Assembly (NCBI GenBank): GCA_031216445.1
Contig: CM062216.1
Location: 6,383,501-6,447,500, forward strand
From: Lateolabrax maculatus
Lineage: Eukaryota > Chordata > Actinopteri > Acropomatiformes > Lateolabracidae
Reading direction: 5' to 3'
DNA length: 64,000 nt
Below, piece after piece: positions 12,701 through 26,500 of the stretch (positions are counted from its first letter, which is position 1; each line of letters starts with the position of its first letter). The position numbers were made by a program, and so were the translations under genes. The notes under the pieces were generated by a model. The model did no database searches. It had not been told where the DNA came from and saw only the letters and a program-made list of their open reading frames with translations.

Positions 12701-15405
12701 TAGGACTTCTCAGAAAGCCAAGAAACCCCCCAGGGCCAGACTCATTAATGATGTTCCTTCAATATGTGTTTATATATGGTTCTGGGAATCGGACATACAC
12801 TGTATAAACCTGAAATAAGAATTATTCAGTGACAAGAATGCCCATTTTAGCTTTCAATTGCCTGTAGATTTAACAAAAACAGCATGAAATAGTCATTGTT
12901 TTCATGTGAGGGAGAACAAATCAGCATCTTTCTTCTCTGTGAATACAAACCACAGCTTGGACACCAATATCAGGATGTCCCATATCAAAGTCTTAGTTAC
13001 ATGTGACCGTTTCGCTGTAATTGTCAATTGCTCGCTTTCCACCTGCTCATTGTGGTGAAGCTATTGTACTAAAGTAAGACTCCAGCTGTCCCTTGCATCA
13101 ATAACATGTGCTTTATAATCTATTTGTCCTCAGACAATCGATGCCACAGCGGCACAAAGACCAGTCAGCCCACGGAGACCGCTGATGTCCCTCTGAGGAA
13201 ACCTACCATGAACAAACAGGTATGTCCTAAGCTAAGAGAGGCTGTACGGAAGAGATTCAGACTGTCTTACGTATGAGGCCTGACATAGTGATGAAGCTGT
13301 CATGCCGTGGCTGTTTCCCTTTGTGGTTTTAGATTAATCGATGTGTTGATCGTCCTCCAAATTAAATGACAAAATACATTGTGCAGACTGTTAAACAATG
13401 AATCCGTTTCACTGTGGGACAGCTCTCTGGTTAAGGTTTGGTTAGGTTTAGGCACAAAGAGAAAGAAAAATGGGTTAAAGTAAGTACTTTGTTAAGGTTA
13501 GGGGAGCGTCATCGCCTCGGTAACAGTAACAACTACACGGTTAAGGTTCTGGAATGATTGAGGTCATGCTGTAAAAACAAAATAAAAAACAAAGCTGTTG
13601 TTGGTTGTAAAATGGGAAACAAACAGTGGTCTATTGTGTTAAAGTCTGACGTTTTATTGACTTTGATGCTCTACAGTAACATCATCCGACTTCCTCATTT
13701 GCTCCCGTCATGAAATAGAGTCACATGAATGTAAGCATACATCAGTTTAAGGGATCTTCTTGGGGGGACAGTCTCCTGTTTGTGTTTGTGTTTTCCTTAA
13801 TGGTTTTGTTTAGTCAATTTGTACATTGACAGAAAATAAATCAACAACTTCGATATATCTATTAAATATTTAAGTCGTGTGTCAAGCAAAAATTCTTCCC
13901 TGTTTTCACCTTCTCAAATTTGCTGCTTTTCTCTGTTTTAAATAGTTGTAAAATGCATGTCTTTGGGATATGAAATATCTGAACACATCACTTCAAATCG
14001 ATGTTTCAGAATATTTTATAAATTAATATTTGAATGAATAGCTGTTCTCCTGTCCTGAGAGCAAAGACATCCAAGCCACACTTGGTGCTTTCTCAGTTCT
14101 CAATGTGATATCAGTATTTCCATGATATTGTCCACTGAAAGCAGGGCCGCTCCCGTGGCTCCGATGAACCCGGGCCAACACTGATTACATGCCAACCCAC
14201 GTGACTAATTACGAGTCAGATGAGGGCATACCGTGTCATGGTCACACAGGAGAGTATAGATGGACAGACAGTTGGGCCATATGGACAGCTGAGATTTGGA
14301 CTCCACTTGTCAAAATTTATCAGCTTTGGAAAGGAGGCCAGCCAAGACGGTCAAAGCTCTCGCTGGGGGCACTGGGGGCCACGGACCACGAAACCTGGAC
14401 CGGGCTTGCGGCGGTCAGAGCTGCCCGCCGCCATGTTCTGTGCAGCGAAGGTGAGAACGCGGGTTGTTGTGCTCCTTCGTGGGGTTTGTTTCGGACTCTG
14501 GTGGCGTTGTTGGCCCAGCGCAGGTGGATGTTGTGAGAAGGTGTGAGGGCTGCAGTGGTCACGTGCAGCTGCTCTGCGCTGCACACAGCTTGTGTTTGAT
14601 GCCTCCGGTGAAGCGCTGTCATGTGAGGGAGATGATAACGGTGTAGCTGCCGCCGCCGTCTTGCACGCACATGCTTACTGTAAACATGAGCGTCGCACTC
14701 AACACAATAAACATGTAGACAAAGTATGTCGGCGTTTGTGCAGTACGTTGACACACAGTCCCTCCTCAGGGCACCTTTACAACCCATTTGATGTGCGTGC
14801 AGCACAATCTGAAACTCATATTTCTTCCAACACATAAACACACAATCAGAGATGACGCCTCTCATTGGCTGCCTGTTTTCCCTCCTGCCCTCTCTCTCCT
14901 CCCCCCCTCCTTCGGTTTCCCTCCCAATTGTAATGAGTCTTTTAAAGATCATCATTCAACCATTTCCATCAAACTGACCCCCCAACGCCGCCGCCTCCAC
15001 CACCGCTGCTCCCTCCTCCCTCACTATCTGCCTCTCTGGGGAGGGAGGTGTGGCAGCGATCATGTAAATAAATCCCCCGTCCCCCTCCCCCTCTTCTTAC
15101 TCCCTGAACACCCTCTGTCTTTTTCCTTTTCTTTCTTTATGCTTTTTTTTTTCTTCTTCACATCCTCGCCTTCACGCTCCAGCATCTCCCTCCATGTCCA
15201 GGCTCAGTGCGGTCTCTCTCGCTCTCTCTCTCTGCAGGGGCAGCGTTGGGTGAGGGGGGTGGGGGGTTGATATGGGGACGCGGAGCCCCTCGCAGGCAGC
15301 ATCCATCTCCTCGCAGCCTTCAACCTTAAAACTCGTGTGACAGCAGCTTAACCGGAGGCTAGACTTCGTCACACTCCCACAGCCGCCACCGATTCCCTCT
15401 ACAAC

Positions 15406-15468
<63 letters not shown>

Positions 15469-18400
15469 CTAACGCTACCTTCCCACCACTACACACAACC
15501 CCCTCCCCTCTCCTCACCCCCACCCCTTGCAACACTACTCCTCTCCACTCACTCTGTAGCTTGTGAGACTGAAGGCAGCCTCTGTGCGTGGAGGGAAAGA
15601 CAGAGAGAGAGAGAGAGGAGAGCGTGAGGCTTTCCCAGAATAGAGAAGCAGGAGGAGGTGAGAGGGATGATGATGGAAGCCAGCTTTGACACTGAGGAGA
15701 GTTTTGACGATCCCTCCTGTCTCGCCCCGCAGCCCCCCGGCTCCGTTTCGCCGGCCAAGAGGCAGATCAAGGAGGTCAAGGAGACCAAGATCACTGTGAG
15801 TACCCAGAAGCTCCAACTTACTCCTCTTCTCTTCTTCTTCTCCTTCTTCCACCTCTGTTGTCTCTCCATCTCCATCCTCTGAGTGTCTCTAAGGATCCTC
15901 GTGTGGCAGAAATAAGTTCAAGTCTCTTCCCCCCCCCCCCCCCCCCCCCCCCCCCCCATCAACTGTTGACATCGTCTTCAAGCTCGCAGCTCCCATCATG
16001 ATGCGTTATGGGTTCTCGTGGGGTTCCCTGCATATAGGGTGCTACATTAGTCTGAATGAAGAAGCGGTCCGGGAATCTTGCAATCATTTCCATCTCACTT
16101 ACTGACTGGCCTCAATCCATAATATTGATTTAATGCCTGTCAGAAATAAATTGATGCTCTCAAAATGCTGAAATGTGTTTCATCGCCTTATAATTTTCAC
16201 CGTAATGAAATGTTTGTGAAAAGTACGGAGCTGAGTGAGTAGCCTTGCAGACCACTGTTGGGTATTTTTAGAATCCTGCAGTCTGCTGTCTGACAGATAA
16301 AGAAGTGATCTTGATCTGTGTTTTTGTCATCGAGTCGTTGCTCGTGTGATACTGTATTCCCCCCTTTTCTGCCTCAAAGAGCTCCACATCCACACTTTGT
16401 GTGCAAGACCACAAGGAACTCCCCCCTTTGCTCACAGCAGTATTTGAGCAGCAAAGTCTTCTATATCAGTCAGTGAAGAGGAGGAAATAAATGTATACAG
16501 TATCTTTGTCTCAGGATGCCCAGACTGTAGCTGTGGTTATGTAATCTCTTTTATACTGGTGACTGTGGGAGGGGGTGGGGGGGTGGCTGTGAGGGTGAGG
16601 CGAAACGTGTGGTGTTGATGGTGGAGGGGAACACAGACAGAAGTGGTTTTGTGCAGTTTTGTGTGATTTTTTACGCCCGGTGGGCTCGCTGACCTGCTGC
16701 AGCCACGGGAGCCGTCAGTCTGGCCATTGTGAAAAACCCCACCAGACCTGCGAGGGATGCAGCAAGTCCAGTTTCCATGGTGACAAAAGCAATAGCACTG
16801 ATTAATGGGTGTCGAAATGGAAAACACTGGCATAGGAGAAGGCGGGGGAAGCCATTCATATATTCAGTGAAGACAAACTGTTTGAAAAAAAAGATGATTT
16901 TGTTCCTACTTTCTCTCCTTGCAGGGCCTTTTCAAAGGCTTTCACCAGTCACAGATGTATTGTTGGCACGATTTGGCTTCACTGCGATCCACTGGACTCT
17001 CATGTAGAGCTGAGGCTTTTTGTGTTTAAACACAATTTTATATCTTAATTAGTACTGATTTCTGAAAATACAGCTGGTAATAGGAGGAAAATGTAAACAA
17101 TTGTAAACCTTGAATCATGCATCAACATTCAACGTTTCTGCTGCAGCTGAAGATGGAAAACACACAGGTGGTAATGATTGAAACTGTAGCAGTGGCTGCA
17201 TGACGTCAGTCCACAAAGGTGTCTTTTTGTTCGCCGTGGTGCACCTCACGTTGCACAACCCCCAACAGTTGTCATGGAGACGCACGCATCCATGACTGCT
17301 GGCAAAATGGACCCTCTCGCAGCACACCGAGGCTTTGCACATCAGATAGGAGAAGAGGCCGTAGCTGTAACCTTGTTTTCACCTTCAGCGAAGTGTGACC
17401 AAACCAGACCAAATGCATTGGTCTCAGCCCTCCACGTTTTTCAGCGTATTAAACATTTGTTCACGTGCGCTTTGACTTGTTGCTATGCCGCTCGGCGTAG
17501 GCGCTGGGGGGAACAGCAGCTCGTTAAAGACTGTCACCTGGCGTCGTTGGTGGGACTCGGATTGGGCATTTTGATTGGTCATTGGAGAAGGGGAGAAAGG
17601 AATGCAGGGAAGAAATAGTGGGAGTAGAGAGGAAGTCTGAGATTGTTTTGTTATGGAAAGGTTTGTGTGTGGATGGGTGGAAGGGGGGGGGGGGTCTTTT
17701 ACAGCAAAAGTAATTTGTCGCTTAGCAACAGCAGCAGAGCATCCTACAGTCTCATTCGCTGAAATATTCTGCTCAGAAATGGATGTTAGAGAGGGATGAA
17801 GTGATGACTGCTTCAGTTGTTTTTTCGACTGCCAAACCATTATTTTTTATGTCTCTCATGGGCCATTTGTTCTTCGACTGTGTCCGTATTCAGCAAAGCA
17901 AAATAAATAAATAAAAATATTAAAATGTGTAATGAAACAACCACTGCCTGTAGCCTGAATAGAAGACCCTCATGAGAGCAAATGTTTATGAATGCTGAGT
18001 GAGGACAAAATGTCCCAGTTCGCTCAACAAATCGGCACTCTTATAGGTCGCTTGCAGCTTTGTTTTTTGCTGAGCTGAAACATTCATGGATGAAATGTGG
18101 CAAAAGTCCAACAGCTGGGCTTCATACGTCCCCCAGAATGGCTTCAGATCCCTCCAGAAGGATTTATTACACACTGTGTCATGAAGGTAATATATATTAA
18201 TATTTAATTCCCAGCCACGGAGTACCTCACTAAGCAGCCATAAAGGAGGAGTAAGTAAGCCAGACAGCCTTCCTTTAGATAAATGGTCTCATTTTCTGCT
18301 GGATGTGAGAGGCAGATAAACAACAGTCATGATAGATGTGGAGCCAGTGTAATAGAAAATCTGGTGCCCGTGACAATCAGTATGATCTCTGAGGCAGAAA

Positions 18401-21400
18401 ATGAACTAAGCGACTGGTCGAGTAAATCACACAGCCACTCCTTTAGATTACAAACTGTTAGTGTGCCTTAATGTGTCACTTGTATATCTATGCATGCCGT
18501 TCCAGAGCTCATGTTTTACTTGTTTTCTGTCATATCGGTATGCCCATTTGGCAAGCAGCCACATTAGTATTTCCTCTGGATTCTAGTGATTATATAACAG
18601 AGCAAGAGTATTACTCATCTGTTTTTTGAAGTTGTTTGTTGGAGTCTGTTCAGATGGAGTGCTGCAGTGGCAGTGCAGAGAAGGAAGAGGTCAATGTTGA
18701 TGTGCTCATTGGAAGTACAGCTTTCTCGTGCTCAGTATTTGATTATAGCTGTACAAGGCGGGAGCTGTATGCAAATAAACACCCATCCTATCCCCATGAA
18801 TCACACAGTGAGGCTGCAGCAGAGATGTTGTACATTAAAGTAAACATTTTTGTGTAGCTGAATAAAAAGTACAATATTTCCGTCAGAAATGTAGTGAAGT
18901 AGAAGTAGAAAGTAGCATGAAAAGAAAATACTTAAGTAAAACACAAGTACCTCAAATCTGTACTTAACTACAGTACTTGAGTAAACAGAAACACAGGAAT
19001 AAATAGCAGGATGAATTATAATGTTGCTCTGCAGTGTCTGCTGGATGTTAAAGTTGTGAGCTGCTGATGCGTCTGCCAAAAGAAAATTAATTTCATGCTA
19101 AATTTAACGCAAAAAATTATTTGCCAATTATTAATACAGCTCTACATTCTGATATTTAGTATGTTCTTATAAATCAGTCAAATTTAGGCTTTACAAATCA
19201 ATATTTTTACATCAACAATGATTTTTTTATTTATTTATTTATTTATTTTTGAAAGGATGGCATCCACAGAGAATTATCACCCGAATCTGCAGTTTCCTTC
19301 AGCTCTACAGAGGTCTTTAGCATCTTCAGCTCATTGTTTTGGTTTTACATCCCACAACTTTATTGTTTGGTTCAGTCTCACCACTCTCATAATGTTTTTA
19401 GTGTTAAGTAAAAGTCCTAAAAACTCACTGCCCACTATATTCTCAGCAGAGAACAGTACATAAAGCTGGTTAACATAGTGAAGCATTTAGCCAGATATCT
19501 CCCTCAGGAGTTGGTGGAGACCAAAAACAGAGCTTAAAGTGAGTGAGTCAAGATATATACAATTGTGTTAATTTCAACGTATGTTATAAAATGTTCCAGT
19601 CGTGTGCTGCACAAAAACTAAAAGCAGTTTTCCCAAATTTAGTGTTTGCACGCGGGACTTCAAGCATTGGCCAATATCTTGGATGAGTCAAATAATGACT
19701 AGAGGACCAATTTAATAAGGAAGTGATGTACGATGGCAAGTTGCCATTGAGGGCTTTATAAACAAATAGAAACCAACGCCTGTCACGACATATTGTCAGA
19801 GGTGCCCACCAGACCTTTTCACACATACATATATACATACAAATTAATGATAATGTTGCTCCGTAACTGCTGGATGTGTGAATAAGCAACCGTTTGCTAA
19901 CAAGTCAGACAAATCAACTTCATGATGCGGGTTTTCTGTGAAATCTAAATTACCTCATGAAGAGAAGTGGGTGACAATGGTCATAATAGTTAAGAGAACT
20001 AAATTCCAGTAGTCCAAAGTGGCCCCATTCAGTCCAGTGAAAGTTACTCACCAGGCTCATGACAATTTGAAGTGTTTGTGTTTGCAATGACACCTGATCC
20101 GCAATTTCAACCATGCCCAACACATCAGACTCACACCCGGCCCCTCTCATCTTTGGCATCTTCCTTCAGTAATTCTTCGTAAAGCATCGCACATGAGCCA
20201 AGCTGGTGAGCGTGAACGCCCCGTGTGCACTTACCTGACATCATGTTGTTCCAACGCTTCACCTTTTTTATTTGAAATTTGAAGGCCAAAATCAAAGAGC
20301 GGTTCAGTTGAGCTGGCTTGTGAATGCTGCATGTTTTTCTTCAGTGTGTGTGACAGCAGTACAGTGGTGAGCTCATGCAGTACACACTGTGACTCAGTGT
20401 GTTTTTGGATGTTTGTGGATGAAGCATCCTGTCTGGATGCCCATGTAGTTTGCAGCAGAGGTTGACATGGCACAGAGGGTATCTCGCGGTGCCAGGAGGG
20501 AGGGCTCACAGATGGTGAACATTACATAATTGCAGCCCCAAGTGTAATTGAAGACGCTGTGGACCATGGAGGCCGTATTCAGGCTGAGTGCTGGGTGTGT
20601 TTATCTGCTACACCACATATTCTCAAGTGGATAAAGTTTGTTTGTTCAATTTGAGGGCATCACCGTAGTACAAAAAGGTTTCTGTTTGTTTCTCTCCCTC
20701 TGTGTCTTTCTCTCTCTGTCTCTCTCTCTCTCTCCCCCTGAAGGCCCATGGGTCACCTTCTGGACGGCACATTTGAATGTTTACTCATCCCTGACCTTTT
20801 TCCTCTCATCTGCATGATCCAAATGAAACCCGGGCCTGTTACCTCGCTTTCTTAAAGACACCATTTAGACTCCGCTCCTCCCATATTTGTTATTTGTCAC
20901 TATTTTTAATTTCTCAGTGAGGTTGATGCCTCTTATCTTTACGTTTCTTCTGCTTTTGCTTCAGATCAACTGTGTCACTTTCCCTCTGCCTGGAGAAGGT
21001 CCGGAGCAGCAGCTCCTGAAGCCCAACGAATGGAGCTACTGCGATTACTTCTGGGTGAGTTGTGCTGAAATACAGAAACTACGGTGTAACTATCCGTTAT
21101 GATATATTGGTGATGATGAGTGCCCACTTCATATAGAGACCTGATAGGCGCAGGGCAGTAAATATAGTAGGCCTACCTGTCATACCATGTAGTAACTATA
21201 ATGTTATCTGTTCATGAACAGTTTTGTCCTACACACCTAAATAGCTCAACAAATGTCGGATGGATTGCCATGAAATGTTGTAAAAACATCTGTGGTCCCC
21301 AAAAGGATGAAACCTACTGACTTTGGTGATCCTCTGACTTTCTCTTTAACTCATGTGTGGCTTTAGAGTGACCAAATACCCCAAAAAAACTAAAGACATT

Positions 21401-23524
21401 ACTAATTAGCAGATGTTAGTATGTTAGCATGCAAGAGATATTTAATTACTTCATTGAGTTTACCTTTCAGCCGTAAAAAGTGCTGTTCAGTCACAACTGT
21501 ATAAAAGGAAACATTTAAGGAATCCTTATTAAAATGTTTATGTTAAAAGATGATTATGTGTCATTATTGGATTTATTAGACTCAAATATTGATTTTGGTA
21601 TCAGCCTACATCTTCCCCAGACTTTGTAACTGCCTAACCAAGTTAACCCAAGCCATTTTTTAAGTAAACCATAAGGTACCGTTTCTAAATAAGGAGAATC
21701 ATACACTATATGTTTAGTCTGACTGCCCTCCCTCAAGAAAAGCTCCAGAAGCTTCCTGTCAACACGTTGTATTGACCTTTACAACAAATCTTTGCAGTCA
21801 AAAGCTAAACGCGTACATTAAGTTATGTGACTACAACATGGCTTTGCACTGACAGTAAACAACTAATAGGCTTTTAGCTAGTTGCAAATGGATCCGCTCT
21901 CCTCCTCGTTTAACAGAAGCTACAATTGGCTTTCATGTTGCGGCTCACAGGCGGAAGGCTGATCGACCGGCTTCTCTGCAAACACAATGATCATCCTGTT
22001 TAAACGTCTCCCCGGTGACTCCTGTAATTTTCAGTTTCCATATATTTCCATCCTAAATTAGATTTGTATCGAAAAACCCTTCAGCCTGCATAATTGACTG
22101 AAATTCGATGCCTGTTCTCTCCCCTTTTATCGCTGTTTAGCTCCTTGTCATGTCTTTCTGCTTGTGATGTTTTGTACGTCCACTGACCTGCCGCTCAGAC
22201 CTGCCGTGTGAAATCAATCTGGCACCTCTGTTCCACGTCGCGACGCCCATCGGCCCTGTCACAAACAAGACAAAGTGCCGCACATCCCCGGACTGTGCTT
22301 GAAAACACACACATAGAACACATCCACCCATCAGTGACTGACGCGCACCCACCAACGCATGTCCTCCTTGACATGCGAGCGTGAGTCATTCAGAGCTCAT
22401 TCCCACAAACCTACACGCTCTCCAAAAAAACAAACAACAAAGCGGTGTTGTACTGGACGCTCTGTCGGCAAACTCACGCCTGTGGTTGTTTAAAGGTCCA
22501 CTGCAGTTTTTGAATGATGCCCTCCTCTTCCTCAGACCGACAAGAAAGACCCCCAGGGGACTACCTCGGTGGCGGGCTTCGAGGTTCTCCTGCAGAAGCA
22601 GCTGAAGGGCAAGCAGATGCAGAAAGAGATGGCCGAGTTTATCCACGAGAGGTAACAGTTTCGTGTCGGATAAGACTGTTATGGCAACAAAGCAGAGGCT
22701 GCAGTTTGGTGACAGCAGGTTTATTTAATTAATTAACAAGAGTGTCAGACACAGAGTTGCTCTGGTGGCAGAAATATTCCCATCAGAGGAGCCAGAGAAG
22801 CTTCTGTTAAAGTAGAAGTTGCTCCATTGTTGTCCAAAAACTATTAAAACACATCAGTGAGCCACAGTGTTGCACTGTTCCTTTATTACCATGAGTAGGC
22901 ACACTGTAGTTTAATTTGACTCAATGTTACGTACACTGTCTTGCTGCCCAAAATACTCAGTAGAGCACCAAATGTGGATTAATTCAACGCTAAAAATAGT
23001 CCCCAATCAATGCACTATTCCCTTCTGTTTGAATGAGGTTTGTTAAAAACTAAAGTGAGCAGCTGTTTTGTAAAAATATTGATCCTTTTTAAAAAATGAA
23101 AGTAGATGTATTTTTATCTGTTTTTAATGTTTTATGTCTTCTGTAGTGCCTCAGACAAGGTAGTGGGGTTGGAAAGTAATGAGAGACGGACTGAGTCATT
23201 GTTGGTTTTGGTGTCTTCATGGGATTTGCTGACAGTAACAAAACGCTCCTTAATCATATTCTTTTGTTTTGCCAGTTCTTGTAAATTACAAGGTCCTGGC
23301 TTCTTAATAACACATGAAGCCATGAAAAAGGCAATATCAATATAATGTATTATTAGCCACTACCGGGAGAGATAACGTCTCCAACTGACAAAGGAATATA
23401 ATAATAATAATATAGTAATATTCAATGGTTGGCATATATTGGCTCTAGAGCTACTCTAATCCAATGTAGATGCATCTACATTGTTCATCAGGGGCAGAAA
23501 AATCAATTTACGCATCTTTATAGT

Positions 23525-23557
<33 letters not shown>

Positions 23558-26500
23558 GTTGAACATTGCACACATAAAGTAATACTGCTGGCAATTATAG
23601 TAATGACACTTATTATACATATTACAAGTGGTGAAATGTTACAAAGTGAATTTACTCAAGTATAATTTTGGAGTTCTTGTACTGTACTTCAGTATTTAAA
23701 TTTTATGTTACTTTATACTTTTACCTCACTACATATTAGTGTATATTTATAGCTGATTGTTGCTTGGCAGGTTCAGATTTTGCATACATAAATAAATTAT
23801 GATGCATTTTAATAGACGGCCCAACCGTTTATAAAAAAATTTACAATTTTGAATGCAGGACTTTTACACCTTTTACACTCTTGTATTACTGCTTTTATCT
23901 GAATACTTTCTCCACCACGTCATGCTACATTTTATACAACGTGTACTCTTTGTGGCCAAAATAACTTTATCAAAATGGCTCTTTTGGCTAATTTCATGTA
24001 TGAAAACCGTACCTTCAAAGTGTCAAAAAAAATAAAATAAAAAATGACAAGACCATACAAATCTTGACTGAGCCCAGTTCATTAACACATAACAACACCC
24101 CAAAGTGGTGTTTATGGTGATACGAGATCTCTCCAGAGAAAGCTTAGTTTATAAAAGGATCTGTAGGGTGAAGGGTTCTAAGCTTTTGTCTTCCAGCTGA
24201 GGGTTGCAGTGTATGCGTGGACCAAGTAATAAAGGGGCCTTTAGATCTCACCCAAGCAGTTCAGTTCAGTTAAAACTTTTACATCCGCTCTCACGCCTAC
24301 CTATATAATTAGCTCCTCCTAATTCCGCAAAAGCTCTTTTCAAATCCTGGTCCGAGTCGTGGGAAGTTAATGAGGATTCTTCTCTGAATGTATTCACCGT
24401 CTCCCAAAACCTTCAACTACTGTAGAATTTCTATTCAGCGCTGACCTTTCTGTGTTGTTTCGCTGGGTCGGTCGGTGCTGCGAGTATCTGAACATTAAGT
24501 CAAAGAATGGGCCTTGTGACCTTCTTTAGGTGACAGATTTACTCAGGTGTGGCTAGTGAATGTGAGACCGGTAGGCGGAAGTGAATGTCACAAAGGGCAT
24601 AAACATGGCTACCCTGGATGAATGGCCCTCAAGGAAAATATAAGCACATCTCCCTCCCAAATGAGAACAGCCGCTCTAAAAATGTGCTGCTGTACGATAC
24701 TGATGTAGACTTTTTCACAAGTACAATGTATTGATGTACAGGGGTCAGGGCCTTTGATTTCAGCCTTTGAAGCAAATTGTAGTCGAAGTATCTGCAATTC
24801 TGCTGCAGTGCAACCCTGAAATGATGAGTTAAAGCAGTTTCTATCCTTCCTTGAGCCAGGCAGCTCAGAGTTTCACGTCATGGTTCTTTGTGTTTCAGGA
24901 TAAAGATTGAGGAAGAATATGCCAAGAACCTCTCCAAGCTGTCTCTGAGCCCCCTGGCAGCGCAGGAGGAAGGGTGAGTTCAGAAAAGCTGTAAAACAAA
25001 GCAGTGTGTGCAGCCTGAAAACTCTCTCTGCAAAGCAGTAGGTATGCTTAGTATTTAAAAAAAACTATGTGGGTATTTTAAAATAGACCTATTCCCACAC
25101 TGCTTTTTCGTGTTTGATGCATCTATCAAAGTCTAGGTTCTTTCATGTTTGTCGCAAAGTCAGTTGACAGAAGAGATAAGGTGTGGCTCGAGTAGATTTT
25201 GGTTGCTTTCCAGCGCTGGAAATTCCACGATTACAAAACATTTTTGGTGTAGCCATAAAAATTAAATGGGGACACAAAGCCAAATCGGGATATCAAGTTT
25301 GCAGCTTCAGGTAGTTAATTTAAAGGAAAACCTGTTATTGGGGAACTGTTCACCATTTATTCTCTCTGAGAGCTCAGTTGGTTCAGGGTTTTCACTTTAT
25401 TTAACATCAATTTTCTCTCAGGACTCTCGGAGAAGCCTGGACCCAGCTGAAGAAGAGTCTCCACGATGAGGCTGAAGTTCACCTCAAGTTCTCCAACAAG
25501 GTAACATCTGATGTTAGAAAAGAATGCACTTATTGTGGGATCTTAAAAAGAGCTGAAAACCATTCAATATTAATCTGCAAGCACTTTGATAATCGATTCA
25601 TTGTTTTGGTCATTTTTGAAGCAAAAATGCCAACAAACCTCAGATTTCATATATGATAGTAAACTGAAAATCTTTGAGTTCCTGATTGATGGAAAGATAA
25701 AGCAAGAAATATGATGAATCCTCCTTAAGCTCTGGTACACTGTTACTGTCTTTTTTTTCACTATTTTCTAAAATCTTCTACATAAAACGATCAAGAAAGA
25801 AGACTCTGAACAAACAGTTCAGAGTCTTCTTTCACCCCTGTGTGGATGCCTTTGGTTTGCGGTTTTCTGCACCTTCAGGTCAGGTGTTTTGTGTTTCAAT
25901 CAACTGAAGTAACATACACTTGATCTGACCACATCCTGAGGTGACGGGGCTTGTTTACCTCAATCTTGTCAGTGTTCACCGAAGAAAATGACCTGCCCCA
26001 ATCCGATTACCAGCGATGCAGAAATCACACGCTGGCCTCAGATGCAGCCTTAAATAACGCAGAGGCTGCCTCAGAGCTCTTCATATCCCTCTGTTGTCTA
26101 ATTAATTAGTTACGTGTTCTGACGAGCCCCCACCCAGGGCCATGCAGGCTCTCCCCTGCTCCACCAGTGCTCGGACACTCCAGGCTTCATTATGAGATGG
26201 GTGAGGAGAAGGTAACGCGTGGTCATGCAGGGAGTGAGAAGTCTTATCAAATCTGCAGAGGCCCAAGCTATTTTTTTTTCAATAAGCTTAACTTTATCTA
26301 TATCTTCTTTCTCTAACATTTGCAATAGATAACCAGTGGTGAAGAGTCTAACTACCCATATTTAGATTGTTCTCATAGATTTCACATTTGTTGTGAAAGA
26401 GTTTTATTTGCCTTCTTCACATGTCACAACAGGAATTGTTGAATTACCAACAGCTGAGTGACTTGTTTTCACAGCTCCACACTGAGGTTGAAAAACCCTT

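Noticed and set aside
14320..14955. 211-codon open frame on the minus strand, longest in the window
   Set aside because: It lies antisense to the CpG-rich gas7 start region, has no recognisable domain and low-complexity composition; open frames lengthen in GC-rich DNA by chance.
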